A stretch of DNA of 48,666 bases from Bacillus niameyensis (GTDB taxonomy: Bacteria; Bacillota; Bacilli; Bacillales; Bacillaceae_C): NCBI RefSeq assembly GCF_001375535.1, contig NZ_LN831197.1, positions 1,797,321-1,845,986 of the forward strand. Reading direction: 5' to 3'. This document shows positions 15,849-24,621 of this stretch, piece by piece. The translations under genes and the position numbers were made by a program. The notes beneath the pieces were generated by a model. That model was not told where the DNA came from and searched no databases. It saw only the letters and a program-made list of their open reading frames with translations. Numbering within the stretch: position 1 is the stretch's first letter; the number at the start of each line of letters is the position of its first letter.

Positions 15849-17069
15849 ATGACTACTATAAGAATTATTTTATTCATATTATTATTTAGCTTCATTTTTT
15901 CCGTGAATGCTTCTGCTGACGGATCACTTAAAGCTGCATTTATCCGTGACCATCAATTGTGGATAAAAGATGGAGATAAAGAAATACAAATCACAAAAAA
16001 TCGAAATATTTATTCTCAAAAGTGGTCCTATGACGGTCGGTTTATCGGTTACCTTGATGGGGATGAGCTTGCAGAAAAAAGGAGTTTATTTATATATGAT
16101 ACGAAGGAAAAGGAAAGTTACCAACCCTATGTCAAGGTTGAAACAGCGGACTTTAAATGGTCACCTATAAAAAATCAATTGGCTTACACTGTTCAAGGGA
16201 TATTAAATGTTACAAAGACAAAAGACGGCCGTCCAGAAGGTTTTGAAAATGTATCATTAGGTGTTAGTAGTTTTGAATGGTTTCCGAATGGGAAGGAATT
16301 TATCGTTTCCTCTCAATCTGTCTTACGTCCTACAGGTTGGGGACCTGTGCTAATTTATCGGATTCCAGTTGATGCAAATCTGAACGTAGATAAAATGAAG
16401 CATTTCTACACCCTCAAAACTAATGAAAATGATTTGTTTGCGATTGATATCGACTTTTTCAAGTGGAGTTCTGATGGAAAATGGGTTAGCTTTTTAGCAA
16501 TTCCTACAGCCTCTTTGTCAAATGATAGTAATACCTTAGGCGTCTTATCGTCCAAGGGTAAACACTTTCAAGAAATCGGACAAATGCTTTGGTATAAAGA
16601 TTGGATAAAATGGGCTCCTTTGACTAACCAGCTTGCGTATATCGCAGGAGAAGGTAGATTTTTCGTTGAAAACAAAAGAACTACTATTGCAGATATTCCT
16701 ATTACTAAACAGCAAATAGAATATACACCTGAAGGTTATGTAGACCTTGACTTAGAATGGTATTCTCCTGACGAAGTAATCGTCGCTCGCGCCAAAGAAA
16801 ACAAAGAGTGGAAAGAAGGACCTGTCCCAACTATGTTCACATCCCTATATGCAATTAATATAAAATCAAAAACTCAAAAACAAATCTCATTTCCAAAAAG
16901 CAATGAACTTGATGAAGATCCTCAAGTTGTCGGACCCTATCTTACTTGGTATCGAAGCAAGGGAAGAGTATTAAAAGGGGATGTTTGGATAAAGGACAAT
17001 ATAAGTGGTGAAGAACGCATCTGGCTAAAGAATGTCGATTCAGCACCGGTATTTTTTAAAAATAATTGA
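15849..17069 (+). CDS. Exported TolB-like beta-propeller protein
   Basis: This 406-residue protein has a cleavable signal peptide (hydrophobic 5-21, then NASADG). Repeated blades follow, each with a variant of the WSPDG-type motif: QKWSYDGRFIGYL, FKWSPIKNQLAYT, FEWFPNGKEFIVS, FKWSSDGKWVSFL, IKWAPLTNQLAYI, LEWYSPDEVIVA. Six such blades match the TolB/WD40-like PD40 propeller. It is presumably extracytoplasmic in a Gram-positive cell; binding partner unknown. It has a strong AAGGAGG site and is a single-gene unit. Confidence 0.85.
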   Translation: MTTIRIILFILLFSFIFSVNASADGSLKAAFIRDHQLWIKDGDKEIQITKNRNIYSQKWSYDGRFIGYLDGDELAEKRSLFIYDTKEKESYQPYVKVETADFKWSPIKNQLAYTVQGILNVTKTKDGRPEGFENVSLGVSSFEWFPNGKEFIVSSQSVLRPTGWGPVLIYRIPVDANLNVDKMKHFYTLKTNENDLFAIDIDFFKWSSDGKWVSFLAIPTASLSNDSNTLGVLSSKGKHFQEIGQMLWYKDWIKWAPLTNQLAYIAGEGRFFVENKRTTIADIPITKQQIEYTPEGYVDLDLEWYSPDEVIVARAKENKEWKEGPVPTMFTSLYAINIKSKTQKQISFPKSNELDEDPQVVGPYLTWYRSKGRVLKGDVWIKDNISGEERIWLKNVDSAPVFFKNN

Positions 17070-17094
17070 ATGTCATAGACTCCGCGTCTAATTG

Positions 17095-17260
17095 AAAGCA
17101 CCTTTTACCGATATTCATTACCGTTTTAAGTCCGGGGATCAATTACCAGTAACGATTCAAGACCAACCGTTACGCTCCAATTCAAAACATCGCTTACCGA
17201 TAATTATATCTAGCCTTTTTACGAATTATTTCTAAGGCAGCTATCGGGCAAAGGTGCTTT
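17095..17260. repeat. 166-bp segment bounded by 19-bp inverted repeats (MITE-like)
   Basis: The left end AAAGCACCTTTTACCGATA (17095-17113) and the right end (17242-17260) are inverted copies matching at 17 of 19 positions. The interior has several TTACCG motifs. It fills the gap between two convergent genes. It could be a miniature inverted-repeat element; a target-site duplication is not evident. Confidence 0.45.
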
Positions 17261-17319
17261 ATCAAAAAATCTATATGATAAATGGTTATCGTCCGCCAGC
17301 TTCTCAAGCCACACCAAAA

Positions 17320-17360
17320 AAGCAAGTGAAGAAAAACAATTCATTTTTCTTCACTTGCTT
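17320..17360. terminator. mqo terminator
   Basis: A perfect 17-bp stem (17320-17336 with 17344-17360) with a 7-nt loop lies 4 bp past the mqo stop. It has A- and T-rich flanks on both sides, so it can serve both convergent genes. Confidence 0.88.
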
Positions 17361-17364
17361 CTTT

Positions 17365-18882
17365 TTATGATACACCTTGTCCAACTTGAACCGGTTGTTT
17401 TTCTTTTAGACTTAGAGCCTGTTCTGTTGATGTAAAGATATCTTGGAATAATTCTGGATTTTCTGCTAGCGACATTCCATATGATGGAATCATTTGCTTT
17501 ATTTTTGGTTCCCATTCTTTCACATATTGCGGGAAACATTTTTCTATGACTTCAAGCATTACATGAACCGCAGTAGATGCACCCGGAGATGCACCAAGCA
17601 AAGCAGCGATCGATCCATCTGCACTGCTTACAACTTCTGTACCAAATTGTAGCGTTCCTTTTCCGCCTGTCTCTGTATCTTTAATAACTTGCACACGTTG
17701 ACCCGCTACGACGATACTCCAATCTTCACTTTTTGCGTTTGGAATAAACTCTCGCAATTCATCCATGCGCTTTTCATTCGATAACAACACTTGCTGGATA
17801 AGGTATTTCGTTAGAGATAACTCTTTCGCACCTGCAGCCAACATTGTAAGAATGTTATTCGGTTTCACAGAAAGTATCAAATCAAAAATCGAACCTGTTT
17901 TTAAAAATTTAGGTGAAAAGCCTGCAAATGGCCCAAACAACAATGCCTTTTTATTGTCGATATACCTTGTATCTAAATGTGGAACAGACATTGGAGGGGC
18001 TCCAACCTTTGCTTTACCGTATACTTTTCCATGATGTTCCTGAGCAATTTCTGGATTATTACATACTAAAAATAATCCGCTTACGGGGAAGCCCCCAATA
18101 TGTTTGGACTCTGGAATCCCGGTCTTTTGTAATAAAGGCAAACTTCCACCGCCAGCACCAATAAAGACGAATTTAGCTGTGTGGTGTTCTACTTCTCCGT
18201 TATCGAGATTTCGTACTTTTAACTCCCATGAGCCATCTTCAGTTCGTTTCATATTTTTAACACTATGCTTGTAATGAACCTCTACGTTATTACTCTTTAA
18301 ATGTTCAAATAACATACGTGTTAAAGCACCAAAGTTAACATCCGTTCCGGAATCAATTTTTGTTGCTGCGATCGGTTCAGTCGTTGTACGCCCTTCCATA
18401 ATTAACGGAATCCATTTCTTCAGCTTTTCAGGATCATCTGAAAATTCCATCCCTTGGAACAGAGGGTTATTAGCTAATGCTTCAAAACGCTTTTTCAAAA
18501 ATGATACATTTTCCTCCCCTTCTACTAAACTCATGTGAGGAATTGGCATAATGAACTCATTCGGATTCTGAATTAGATTACTATTTACAAGATAAGACCA
18601 AAACTGCCTAGAAAGCTGGAATTGTTCATTTACTTTTACTGCTTTACTAATATCGATAGAGCCGTCATTTTTTTCAGGTGTATAGTTTAACTCACAAAGT
18701 GCTGAATGGCCCGTTCCCGCATTATTCCATTCGTTCGAGCTTTCTTCACCTGGTTGCTCGAGCTTCTCAAATACTTTAATCTCCCAGTCTGGTACGAGCT
18801 CCTTCAAAAGTGTCCCTAAAGTTGCACTCATAATTCCGGCACCAATTAAGATAACATCTGATTTCGTTTGTCTGTTACTCAT
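17365..18882 (-). CDS. mqo: Malate:quinone oxidoreductase
   Basis: This 505-residue FAD-dependent, membrane-associated dehydrogenase oxidises malate to oxaloacetate and passes electrons to quinone. The N-terminal dinucleotide-binding motif is [36 protein letters not shown] and [20 protein letters not shown] are family signatures; [22 protein letters not shown] sits near the C-terminus. It is full length for the family. The ATG follows GGAAGG. Monocistronic, with its own terminator. Confidence 0.97.
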   Translation of the reverse strand: MSNRQTKSDVILIGAGIMSATLGTLLKELVPDWEIKVFEKLEQPGEESSNEWNNAGTGHSALCELNYTPEKNDGSIDISKAVKVNEQFQLSRQFWSYLVNSNLIQNPNEFIMPIPHMSLVEGEENVSFLKKRFEALANNPLFQGMEFSDDPEKLKKWIPLIMEGRTTTEPIAATKIDSGTDVNFGALTRMLFEHLKSNNVEVHYKHSVKNMKRTEDGSWELKVRNLDNGEVEHHTAKFVFIGAGGGSLPLLQKTGIPESKHIGGFPVSGLFLVCNNPEIAQEHHGKVYGKAKVGAPPMSVPHLDTRYIDNKKALLFGPFAGFSPKFLKTGSIFDLILSVKPNNILTMLAAGAKELSLTKYLIQQVLLSNEKRMDELREFIPNAKSEDWSIVVAGQRVQVIKDTETGGKGTLQFGTEVVSSADGSIAALLGASPGASTAVHVMLEVIEKCFPQYVKEWEPKIKQMIPSYGMSLAENPELFQDIFTSTEQALSLKEKQPVQVGQGVS

Positions 18883-19259
18883 TTTCTACCTTCCTTACTA
18901 CCCTAAGTTTTGCAGAAAGGATGTAGGCGCTCTCACTTCCAAACGAGCGCTGCTTGACACACACCTTTTCTGGATGAATAATAATCTTATTACTATAGTG
19001 TATCACTATTATTTCGTAATTAAAATATGTATTATTTTGATAAAAAAAGAGTCGATTTTACGATAATTATGTTTTCATTGTTATTTAAAAGCTTATTTTC
19101 GAATGCAGGCATCAGCCTTTAACAGTATAGTTTTCCCCTTCCCTCTAAAGCCTATAAGAAAAAATAGGATGCAAATCTTTGAATCCGTAGCAATACCAGT
19201 GTTGACATACTAAATATGCATTCCCCGCTCTTATTCCTAACTTTTTAATACTAAGCCTC
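18883..19259. other. Intergenic region upstream of mqo
   Basis: About 375 bp without a supportable gene. The only feature seen is a small inverted repeat ATAGTG-TAT-CACTAT (19005-19019) about 125 bp upstream of mqo, a possible operator. The rest is AT-rich with no clear structure. Confidence 0.4.
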
Positions 19260-19607
19260 TTATTTCATTATCATTTTCCTTATCATCTTTTTTGGCAATT
19301 CGTAATGAGCTATTAGGAAAAGTAAATACCAATCAAAAACCCAAATATTTGAGGTTAAATCATAATCCTCTTTATTTATTTTATTTTCTATTTCATTCAT
19401 CAAACCTACCGATAAAGAACACGCAAGAAAGTACAGATATTGCGTAAATGCGTAAATCCAATCTTGTTGGTTCCCTCCTATTGCGACAATCGCTGAAAAG
19501 ACAGATACTACGAAGAACCATATACTTATAAAAATCGATATAATCAAAATAACAAATCGAATAAATCCAAAAACATATAAAGCAAACGTTTTTATTTTTA
19601 TCACCAC
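19260..19607 (-). CDS. Small hypothetical membrane protein
   Basis: This 115-residue reading frame has two or three hydrophobic segments (about 10-40, 55-68 and 88-100). I do not recognise a family. The start is uncertain. The assigned GTG sits inside GGTGGTGAT, which itself looks like a ribosome site. An overlapping frame begins at an ATG at 19624-19626, and a short open frame starting at 19630 ends on the GTG. A frameshift or translational coupling could explain this. Confidence in the gene is modest. Confidence 0.4.
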   Translation of the reverse strand: MVIKIKTFALYVFGFIRFVILIISIFISIWFFVVSVFSAIVAIGGNQQDWIYAFTQYLYFLACSLSVGLMNEIENKINKEDYDLTSNIWVFDWYLLFLIAHYELPKKMIRKMIMK

Positions 19608-19903
19608 CGTTTGAAAAGTAAACCATTCATTACAACTTAACCTCTATGTAATTATACAGAAAAATAATCAATTAAACAGCACATTTACTGGAGTGGTTTA
19701 CTGTTGGTCTCAGTGTTTCATTCGAGTCATTGGGGAAAGGAATTCTTTTGGGAGATTTATCCCTGATAGAAACAATTTTTCATCAATGGATAAACTTAGT
19801 TAGGAAATTTAATAATTTATTTTAGAAAAAACGGGATCTATCCCCTAAGTTTTATCGTACTGGGGGGACAGAACCCGAAGCTGTCACGAATATCATAAAA
19901 CCC

Positions 19904-20641
19904 TTATTTACCCTTGCGCCTTTCTCTATTTAAAAAGTCATTTAAAGATTCTTGTAAAAACGCTAAATTAAAATCTGGCCAATATATTTCTGGAAAGACA
20001 AACTGTGTGTTTCCAGTCAAAAATGATAAAAAGTCAGCGGAATTATGAGGATCTTTAAAAGATCCTGTACGTATGATTAAGTCAACCTCAGGTAAATTCC
20101 CTGTCCAAGCATAACTACGCAATAATCCTTCAGCCTCCATAGCATCTTTAATTGCCATACTTCTATTTAACTTTTGATCATTTAATAATGATAATACCGC
20201 TTCACCTCTTTCAACCTTACCATCATATGCTACAAGCAACGTAAGAGTTGCTTTTTTATTATCAGAGGTTTTTTGGATAATTTTCTCGACGATCCTTGCC
20301 GTATTGTCATCTAGCATTTCTCTCCAACGTCCATAAACCTTTACTTTAATCTCATTCTCCATTAATGAAGGATCATTTAAAAGTTCATTAAACTTCTTGG
20401 CATAAAGTTTATTAGTAGCCTTGACTAAATTAGCAGATCTATCGCATAAATTAGTTATAGAACTTATCCAGAAGGTTACATTTTGTATACCCAATTCAAA
20501 CAAATGAGTAGTTATAGTATTAAAATTAGCTGCTCCCTTTTCATATATAGATAATTCAGAAAAAATACCTTTTTTCCGCGCCCATCTTCTATTCCCATCA
20601 GGAATAATGGCGATATGATTAATACAATTTGCAACTTTAAT
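19904..20641 (-). CDS. cis-Prenyltransferase (UppS-like) with apparent ATT start
   Basis: The 245-codon frame encodes an undecaprenyl diphosphate synthase-family protein. It has the substrate loop HIAIIPDGNRRWARKKG near the N-terminus, EVDLIIRTGS for the (D)LxIRTGGE motif, and PEIYWPDFN and NRERRKG at the C-terminus. These enzymes add isopentenyl units in cis to build polyprenyl diphosphates. The conserved N-terminal Asp motif lies upstream of any ATG/GTG/TTG. The only start that keeps it is ATT at 20639-20641, preceded by AGAGGTGA at 9 nt and an in-frame TGA. The FSTEN motif is replaced by FWISSITNL, as in some secondary UppS paralogs, so it is probably not the housekeeping UppS. Confidence 0.8.
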   Translation of the reverse strand: MKVANCINHIAIIPDGNRRWARKKGIFSELSIYEKGAANFNTITTHLFELGIQNVTFWISSITNLCDRSANLVKATNKLYAKKFNELLNDPSLMENEIKVKVYGRWREMLDDNTARIVEKIIQKTSDNKKATLTLLVAYDGKVERGEAVLSLLNDQKLNRSMAIKDAMEAEGLLRSYAWTGNLPEVDLIIRTGSFKDPHNSADFLSFLTGNTQFVFPEIYWPDFNLAFLQESLNDFLNRERRKGK

Positions 20642-20757
20642 GGTATTTCACCTCTTTTTAGGTTTTTATGCTATCAATAAGGCCCTATTATTCAATCCAC
20701 TTCTGATCGCTATACGACCGCAAGTACAATGTGTATTTCATAAAACATTCGCTACGA

Positions 20758-22212
20758 TTATTTAAATTTCAAATCAGACAACCTTTCATAAGCTTTGTTT
20801 CTGATGAAATTTTCTGATTGCCACGTATCGCCTTTTATAAAGCTTCTGTCCTCTTTCCTTTGTTTTAACACTTCTTCTAATTCTGGAACATGAGGGTCGA
20901 TTTCATAAAGGTCAATTAAACCGATAACGCCTGTCGCAGATAAGCTATTTAAATAATGGACGTCAATTTTTCCCGTTTGTTCGAATCGATTGATATTTTG
21001 ATCAACGACAATTTTATTGAGATTTACAACATTCATTCCTACGTAATAAATAAGTGATGCGATGAAATAGAAATGGAATAATGAAAGCTTCTCTAACCAT
21101 ATTTTAAGAAGAGTATAAGCAAAAATAATCATCAAAAAAATCATAAATGAGTGTGCCAAAACACGTGTGATAGTGAAGCCATATGCGTTCTCATACATTG
21201 TTAGACGCATGAAAGCTGATATAAGTAAAACTCCACTCGATAACACGAGAATCGTTAATGCAGTACTGATAACTTTTTTCAAAGCTCCTTGAACATTTTT
21301 CGTAAACTGTATAACAGCTGTTGTTACAGAAAGATTGATTAAAGTGGCAAATAACAATTCAAAAAAACCACGTCTTGCGTATTCCGCATAGGTAAAATCA
21401 CCCTCTAATGTACCACTGAAAAAATACTTAAATTGAACAACGACAAACAAAAGATAGACCAAATCAAGTAGAACTAATATAGTAAGTGTAATGATTCCAT
21501 CCATTACGATTGGCTTAGCATTTTCTTGAATATGATATGCTTTCTTCCTTGAAAGAACTTCCATAAATCCAAAGAAAATAAATGCTGAAAATAAAATAAT
21601 GAAAAAGCGAATAATATAGTCTGCTCTTACAGTAAGTAAGGTCGGGATATTACCAATTAGTCTTTCAAATTGTGAATCTGCCGAGATTAATAATGTAAGG
21701 ATGATGAACAAAATTGGCACTGAGATAATGACACCGATCAGGACTTTCATCCAAACATCATAATGTTTTTTATTCGTTCGTTGTTTCATACGAGATGTAA
21801 GATATTTTATAAATCTTCCACTATAGCCGATACCTCCAAAAAGACGCCGCACAGCATGAAAAATAAAACTCAAATTATTCCAGGCTGTTTTTTGCGGTGA
21901 GGTGATTAATGTAAGGTGAAAGATAACCAATGCAGGAATGGCAATTATATTTAAAACGTGAAATAGTTCTGTATCGAACAAATAGTAACTAATTGCCAAG
22001 AGCCATATACAAATTAACACTAAATATCCGAACCTTTGATGTGAAAACGTATTGGACCGAAACCTATAGAAGACAATGGAATAAAGCACGACAACAAAGG
22101 CAATATAGGAAATGCCAATTTGCCCTCGAAAAAATGATTCCTCTGCCATAATCCCAACAATCAAACTCATAAATATAAACAACCAGTCAATTTTCTCGAT
22201 TTTCAAATCCAT
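20758..22212 (-). CDS. DUF4173-family multi-span membrane protein
   Basis: This 484-residue protein has about 12 predicted spans and a soluble C-terminal tail of some 90 residues (from about 395), ending FIKGDTWQSENFIRNKAYERL. The layout and motifs resemble DUF4173/DUF4153 proteins, whose function is not known. It is third in line after padR and the HAAS gene, with its own GGAGG site and a short symmetrical sequence in the 64-bp gap before it. Confidence 0.72.
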   Translation of the reverse strand: MDLKIEKIDWLFIFMSLIVGIMAEESFFRGQIGISYIAFVVVLYSIVFYRFRSNTFSHQRFGYLVLICIWLLAISYYLFDTELFHVLNIIAIPALVIFHLTLITSPQKTAWNNLSFIFHAVRRLFGGIGYSGRFIKYLTSRMKQRTNKKHYDVWMKVLIGVIISVPILFIILTLLISADSQFERLIGNIPTLLTVRADYIIRFFIILFSAFIFFGFMEVLSRKKAYHIQENAKPIVMDGIITLTILVLLDLVYLLFVVVQFKYFFSGTLEGDFTYAEYARRGFFELLFATLINLSVTTAVIQFTKNVQGALKKVISTALTILVLSSGVLLISAFMRLTMYENAYGFTITRVLAHSFMIFLMIIFAYTLLKIWLEKLSLFHFYFIASLIYYVGMNVVNLNKIVVDQNINRFEQTGKIDVHYLNSLSATGVIGLIDLYEIDPHVPELEEVLKQRKEDRSFIKGDTWQSENFIRNKAYERLSDLKFK

Positions 22213-22240
22213 AATAAACCTCCACTATAGGATTTCTACC

Positions 22241-22259
22241 TACATAGATATTCTATGTA
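22241..22259 (-). promoter_or_regulatory. Inverted repeat before the DUF4173 gene
   Basis: TACATAGA-TAT-TCTATGTA is a perfect 8-bp inverted repeat in the short gap between the HAAS and DUF4173 genes. It could be an operator, possibly for the PadR regulator encoded upstream. Confidence 0.4.
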
Positions 22260-22276
22260 TATGTTTAAAAAAAAGC

Positions 22277-22915
22277 TTAAACAGAAGCTCTTTTCCCCCA
22301 TTTATAACTAATTAAGCAAACCGGATATAAAAGTAGCATAAAGAGAATGCAAAGTGCGATAAAATTTTCGGTTAATAAAGGATGAAACCATTTATGCGGA
22401 ATAATATGAAAAACAGTTAAAACCATAAGTATGACATCAGGAATTATTGCCAAAAGAAAAGTTGCTTTTAGCAACTTTTTACCACTATGCCCAAAGCTCC
22501 TACCAATTTCATAACCAAGCAGAACCCAAAAAAACAAATAAACACATGCAATAATAATCGGGAAGGATGTCAGTATATCCCATATATTTGTAAGCCAAGT
22601 CCAATCAAACAAATTATGGGCTAGAGTTAGAATGGAACCTCCACCGAAAAACAAAATATTGACAGCAACAAACAGCCACTTCATATTGCTAGGTGTAACA
22701 GAAAGTTCTTCGTTCCAGATAGCAGCAATTTCCGCTGGTGTGCCTAACCTTGAATAAAGTTCTTCCCTAATTTGATTGTCCTTAACCAACTCGATTTGGC
22801 TGAAGAGGAATTCATCAAGATGAGTCTCATATTCCTTTAATATTGATTCTTTTTCACGATGATTCACGAGATTTTTTGCAAGTTCTTCCAAAAACTCATT
22901 CTTCAGCCGTTCCAT
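22277..22915 (-). CDS. HAAS-domain (DUF1700-like) membrane protein
   Basis: This 212-residue protein has an N-terminal helical HAAS signalling domain of about 65 residues (ending [15 protein letters not shown], the conserved G-P-E signature) and four predicted membrane spans. HAAS proteins are typically encoded with PadR regulators and are thought to relay envelope signals; the mechanism is unsettled. It overlaps padR by 20 bp, and its GGGAG site lies within padR. Confidence 0.82.
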   Translation of the reverse strand: MERLKNEFLEELAKNLVNHREKESILKEYETHLDEFLFSQIELVKDNQIREELYSRLGTPAEIAAIWNEELSVTPSNMKWLFVAVNILFFGGGSILTLAHNLFDWTWLTNIWDILTSFPIIIACVYLFFWVLLGYEIGRSFGHSGKKLLKATFLLAIIPDVILMVLTVFHIIPHKWFHPLLTENFIALCILFMLLLYPVCLISYKWGKRASV

Positions 22916-23243
22916 GCTTTTTTCTCCCTATTACCTTGTTCATGACCGAAACAAAGCTATGCCATTCATCTGTTTTTTCTAGAAGCATTTCTCTTCCTTC
23001 ATCCGTAATTTGATAATACTTCCTAGCTGGACCCTTTTCTTGTTCTTGCCAATAGCACTCAATATATCCCTGTTTTTCAAGTTTATGTAACGCTGGATAG
23101 AGAGTACCTTCCTTAAAAGAAATCCCATTACTACTGCGCATTTCCAACACTTTGACAAGCTCATATCCGTACATATCTCGCTCATCTAATAATTGGAGCA
23201 GTAAAAGCGATGTACTTCCTTTTACCAATTCTCGATTAAACAC
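22896..23243 (-). CDS. PadR-family transcriptional regulator
   Basis: This 115-residue winged-helix repressor has the PadR core [19 protein letters not shown], the recognition-helix region, and the wing [23 protein letters not shown] followed by [13 protein letters not shown]. It has the short C-terminal helix of subfamily 2. GTG start with GGTGAT. First gene of the padR-HAAS-DUF4173 operon and likely autoregulated through the repeat just upstream. Confidence 0.92.
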   Translation of the reverse strand: MFNRELVKGSTSLLLLQLLDERDMYGYELVKVLEMRSSNGISFKEGTLYPALHKLEKQGYIECYWQEQEKGPARKYYQITDEGREMLLEKTDEWHSFVSVMNKVIGRKKHGTAEE

Positions 23244-23252
23244 ATTATCACC

Positions 23253-23271
23253 TACCTAGCATTTTTAGGTA
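23253..23271 (-). promoter_or_regulatory. Candidate PadR operator
   Basis: TACCTA-N7-TAGGTA is a perfect 6-bp inverted repeat 10 bp upstream of the padR start. A second symmetrical site precedes the third gene. Autoregulation is usual for PadR regulators. Confidence 0.5.
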
Positions 23272-23318
23272 TATAGGAATTCTATACTCAATTGAATAAA
23301 ATGTAAAGTAGTAATTTA

Positions 23319-23812
23319 TTTTTTTATGAGCGTGGAAACGTTAGGAACGTTACTTGTGCACTTTGAGGTGACTTTTTCACGTAAATCTGCCATTAGAACC
23401 GGGATCATGGCACTTCGGCATGGGTTTTCCTCGCAAATCCGCCATGATAACCGGGATCGTGGCACTTTTGGGTGACTTTTTCACGTAAAAACGCACCTGA
23501 AAAGTCAAGTCCCGATGATATAGTTTTACCTTCGGAATGGGACGTGAGAGACTCTATCATGGACCATTGACAAGACTTTTCTGCGAGTTCGGGACGTGAG
23601 GGTCGCCATCATGACCCATCAACGCGACTTTTCCGCGAGTTCGGGACGTGAGAGTCGCCATCATGACCCATCAACGCGGCTTTTCCGCGAGTTCGGGACG
23701 TGAGAGTCGCCATCATGACCCATCAACGCGACTTTTCCGCGAGTTCGGGACATGAGAGTCGCCATCATGACCCATCGTCGCGACTTTTCCGCGAGTTCGG
23801 GACGTGAGGGAG
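23319..23812. repeat. 52-bp tandem repeat array (minisatellite)
   Basis: Units begin near 23575, 23627, 23679, 23731 and 23783 (last partial), nearly identical, each with TTTTCCGCGAGTTCGGGACG and GTCGCCATCATGACCCATC. Older units at 23371, 23423, 23475 and about 23523 keep the 52-bp period but have diverged, and a trace is visible from 23319. Within each junction AGTCGC/GCGACT can pair. It is GC-rich compared with its surroundings. No spacer pattern, so it is not CRISPR. Reading frames inside are incidental. Confidence 0.85.
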
Positions 23813-23847
23813 GGTGCAGGATCAGGTCCCCAGTATCCAGTTTTTTC

Positions 23848-23890
23848 ATTAGAATAGGACTTGAAGGTTATTTTCAAGTCCTATTCTAAT
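23848..23890. repeat. 18-bp perfect inverted repeat at the NERD remnant stop
   Basis: The arms at 23848-23865 and 23873-23890 (ATTAGAATAGGACTTGAA and its complement) are separated by 7 bp. No T-tract follows on either strand, so it is not a standard terminator. The stop codon of the remnant lies in the right arm. Confidence 0.7.
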
Positions 23891-24284
23891 GTCTCCCTAT
23901 CTTTGGAACACTACACAAAATAAGTCCACCTTGTAATCTAATCTTTTTAAAATGCCTATCTAATATTCTTATTATCGTCTTTCTTCCAACGATAAACCCA
24001 CACCACTCCTGAATCCGTCTTGTCGTTACCTTCTCCTCAGGAAATAATAGCTTATATGAACGAACACTATGTAACACAGCTTCATCCACACTATCCTTCT
24101 TGCCACAATCCAGACAAATACATCCCCTACCTGTTATTACCATGGAAAGTGATTGACAACTTTTACAGTTCAATCCCTTTTGCAAAGAATTGAAAATATA
24201 CGCGGGGGTTTCTTCCAAGGGAGAATCCTCTATGTTTAAAGATAGTAACTTATCGGCGAGCGCCTTATGTTTTTGATTTAATTT
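23886..24284 (-). pseudogene. C-terminal remnant of a NERD-domain protein
   Basis: The frame is open from 24284 to the stop at 23886 (about 132 codons) with no proper start; the first TTG is at 24218. The translated part has a zinc-ribbon CKSCQ...CLDCG, then SYKLLFPEE, TTRRIQEWCG and RKTIIRILDRHF. This matches the C-terminal portion of Bacillus NERD (nuclease-related) proteins. The N-terminal NERD nuclease domain is missing, so this is a 5'-truncated relic. Confidence 0.65.
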
Positions 24285-24569
24285 TTAAAATGTGCACTTA
24301 GGCGATTGATAATGGAATATATTTGCGCTGGAAAGATAAACGGTGTGTTAAGGGGTACTTGGTACAGGGTGAATGCGGGATTAACAAAACAACAAAAGCT
24401 TTTATTTCAAGGTTAAAACCGATGTTACTTAGTAATTGGATTTTTCTCTATCATTGTAAAACCTACCTACTTCCTTTTCAAAATTTATTTTCTGTATCCA
24501 AATGGATCTGAATAAACCAATTATACCAAAGTATCCAGAAAGCTAGGATCATATTTCGAAATTTTAAAA
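24285..24569. other. Intergenic region, no gene seen
   Basis: About 285 bp between the NERD remnant and the aldehyde dehydrogenase terminator. A 62-codon frame here has no ribosome site or recognisable motif. It may contain decayed 5' parts of the NERD gene. Confidence 0.35.
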
Positions 24570-24590
24570 GACCGGTGCCTAGACCCGGTC
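24570..24590 (-). terminator. Aldehyde dehydrogenase terminator
   Basis: On the minus strand, GACCGG...CCGGTC followed by TTTTAAAATTT lies 32 bp past the dehydrogenase stop. Confidence 0.7.
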
Positions 24591-24621
24591 AAAACTAATC
24601 TATTTAATTCCTTAGCCTTTT

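Noticed and set aside
19393-19626. Alternative 77-codon gene overlapping the small membrane protein
   Set aside because: It shares only the first codons with a plausible start and then becomes Cys/Tyr-rich out of frame; at best evidence for an uncertain start or a frameshift.
23575-23812. CRISPR array
   Set aside because: The 52-bp units are head-to-tail without unique spacers, and no cas genes are in the window.
23661-23849. 62-codon frame in the tandem array
   Set aside because: Its repeated peptide simply reflects the DNA repeat; no ribosome site.
23848-23890. 18-bp inverted repeat as an intrinsic terminator
   Set aside because: There is no T-tract after the stem on either strand; kept only as a repeat.
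24323-24511. 62-codon plus-strand frame
   Set aside because: No ribosome site, no family resemblance, in a decayed intergenic region.
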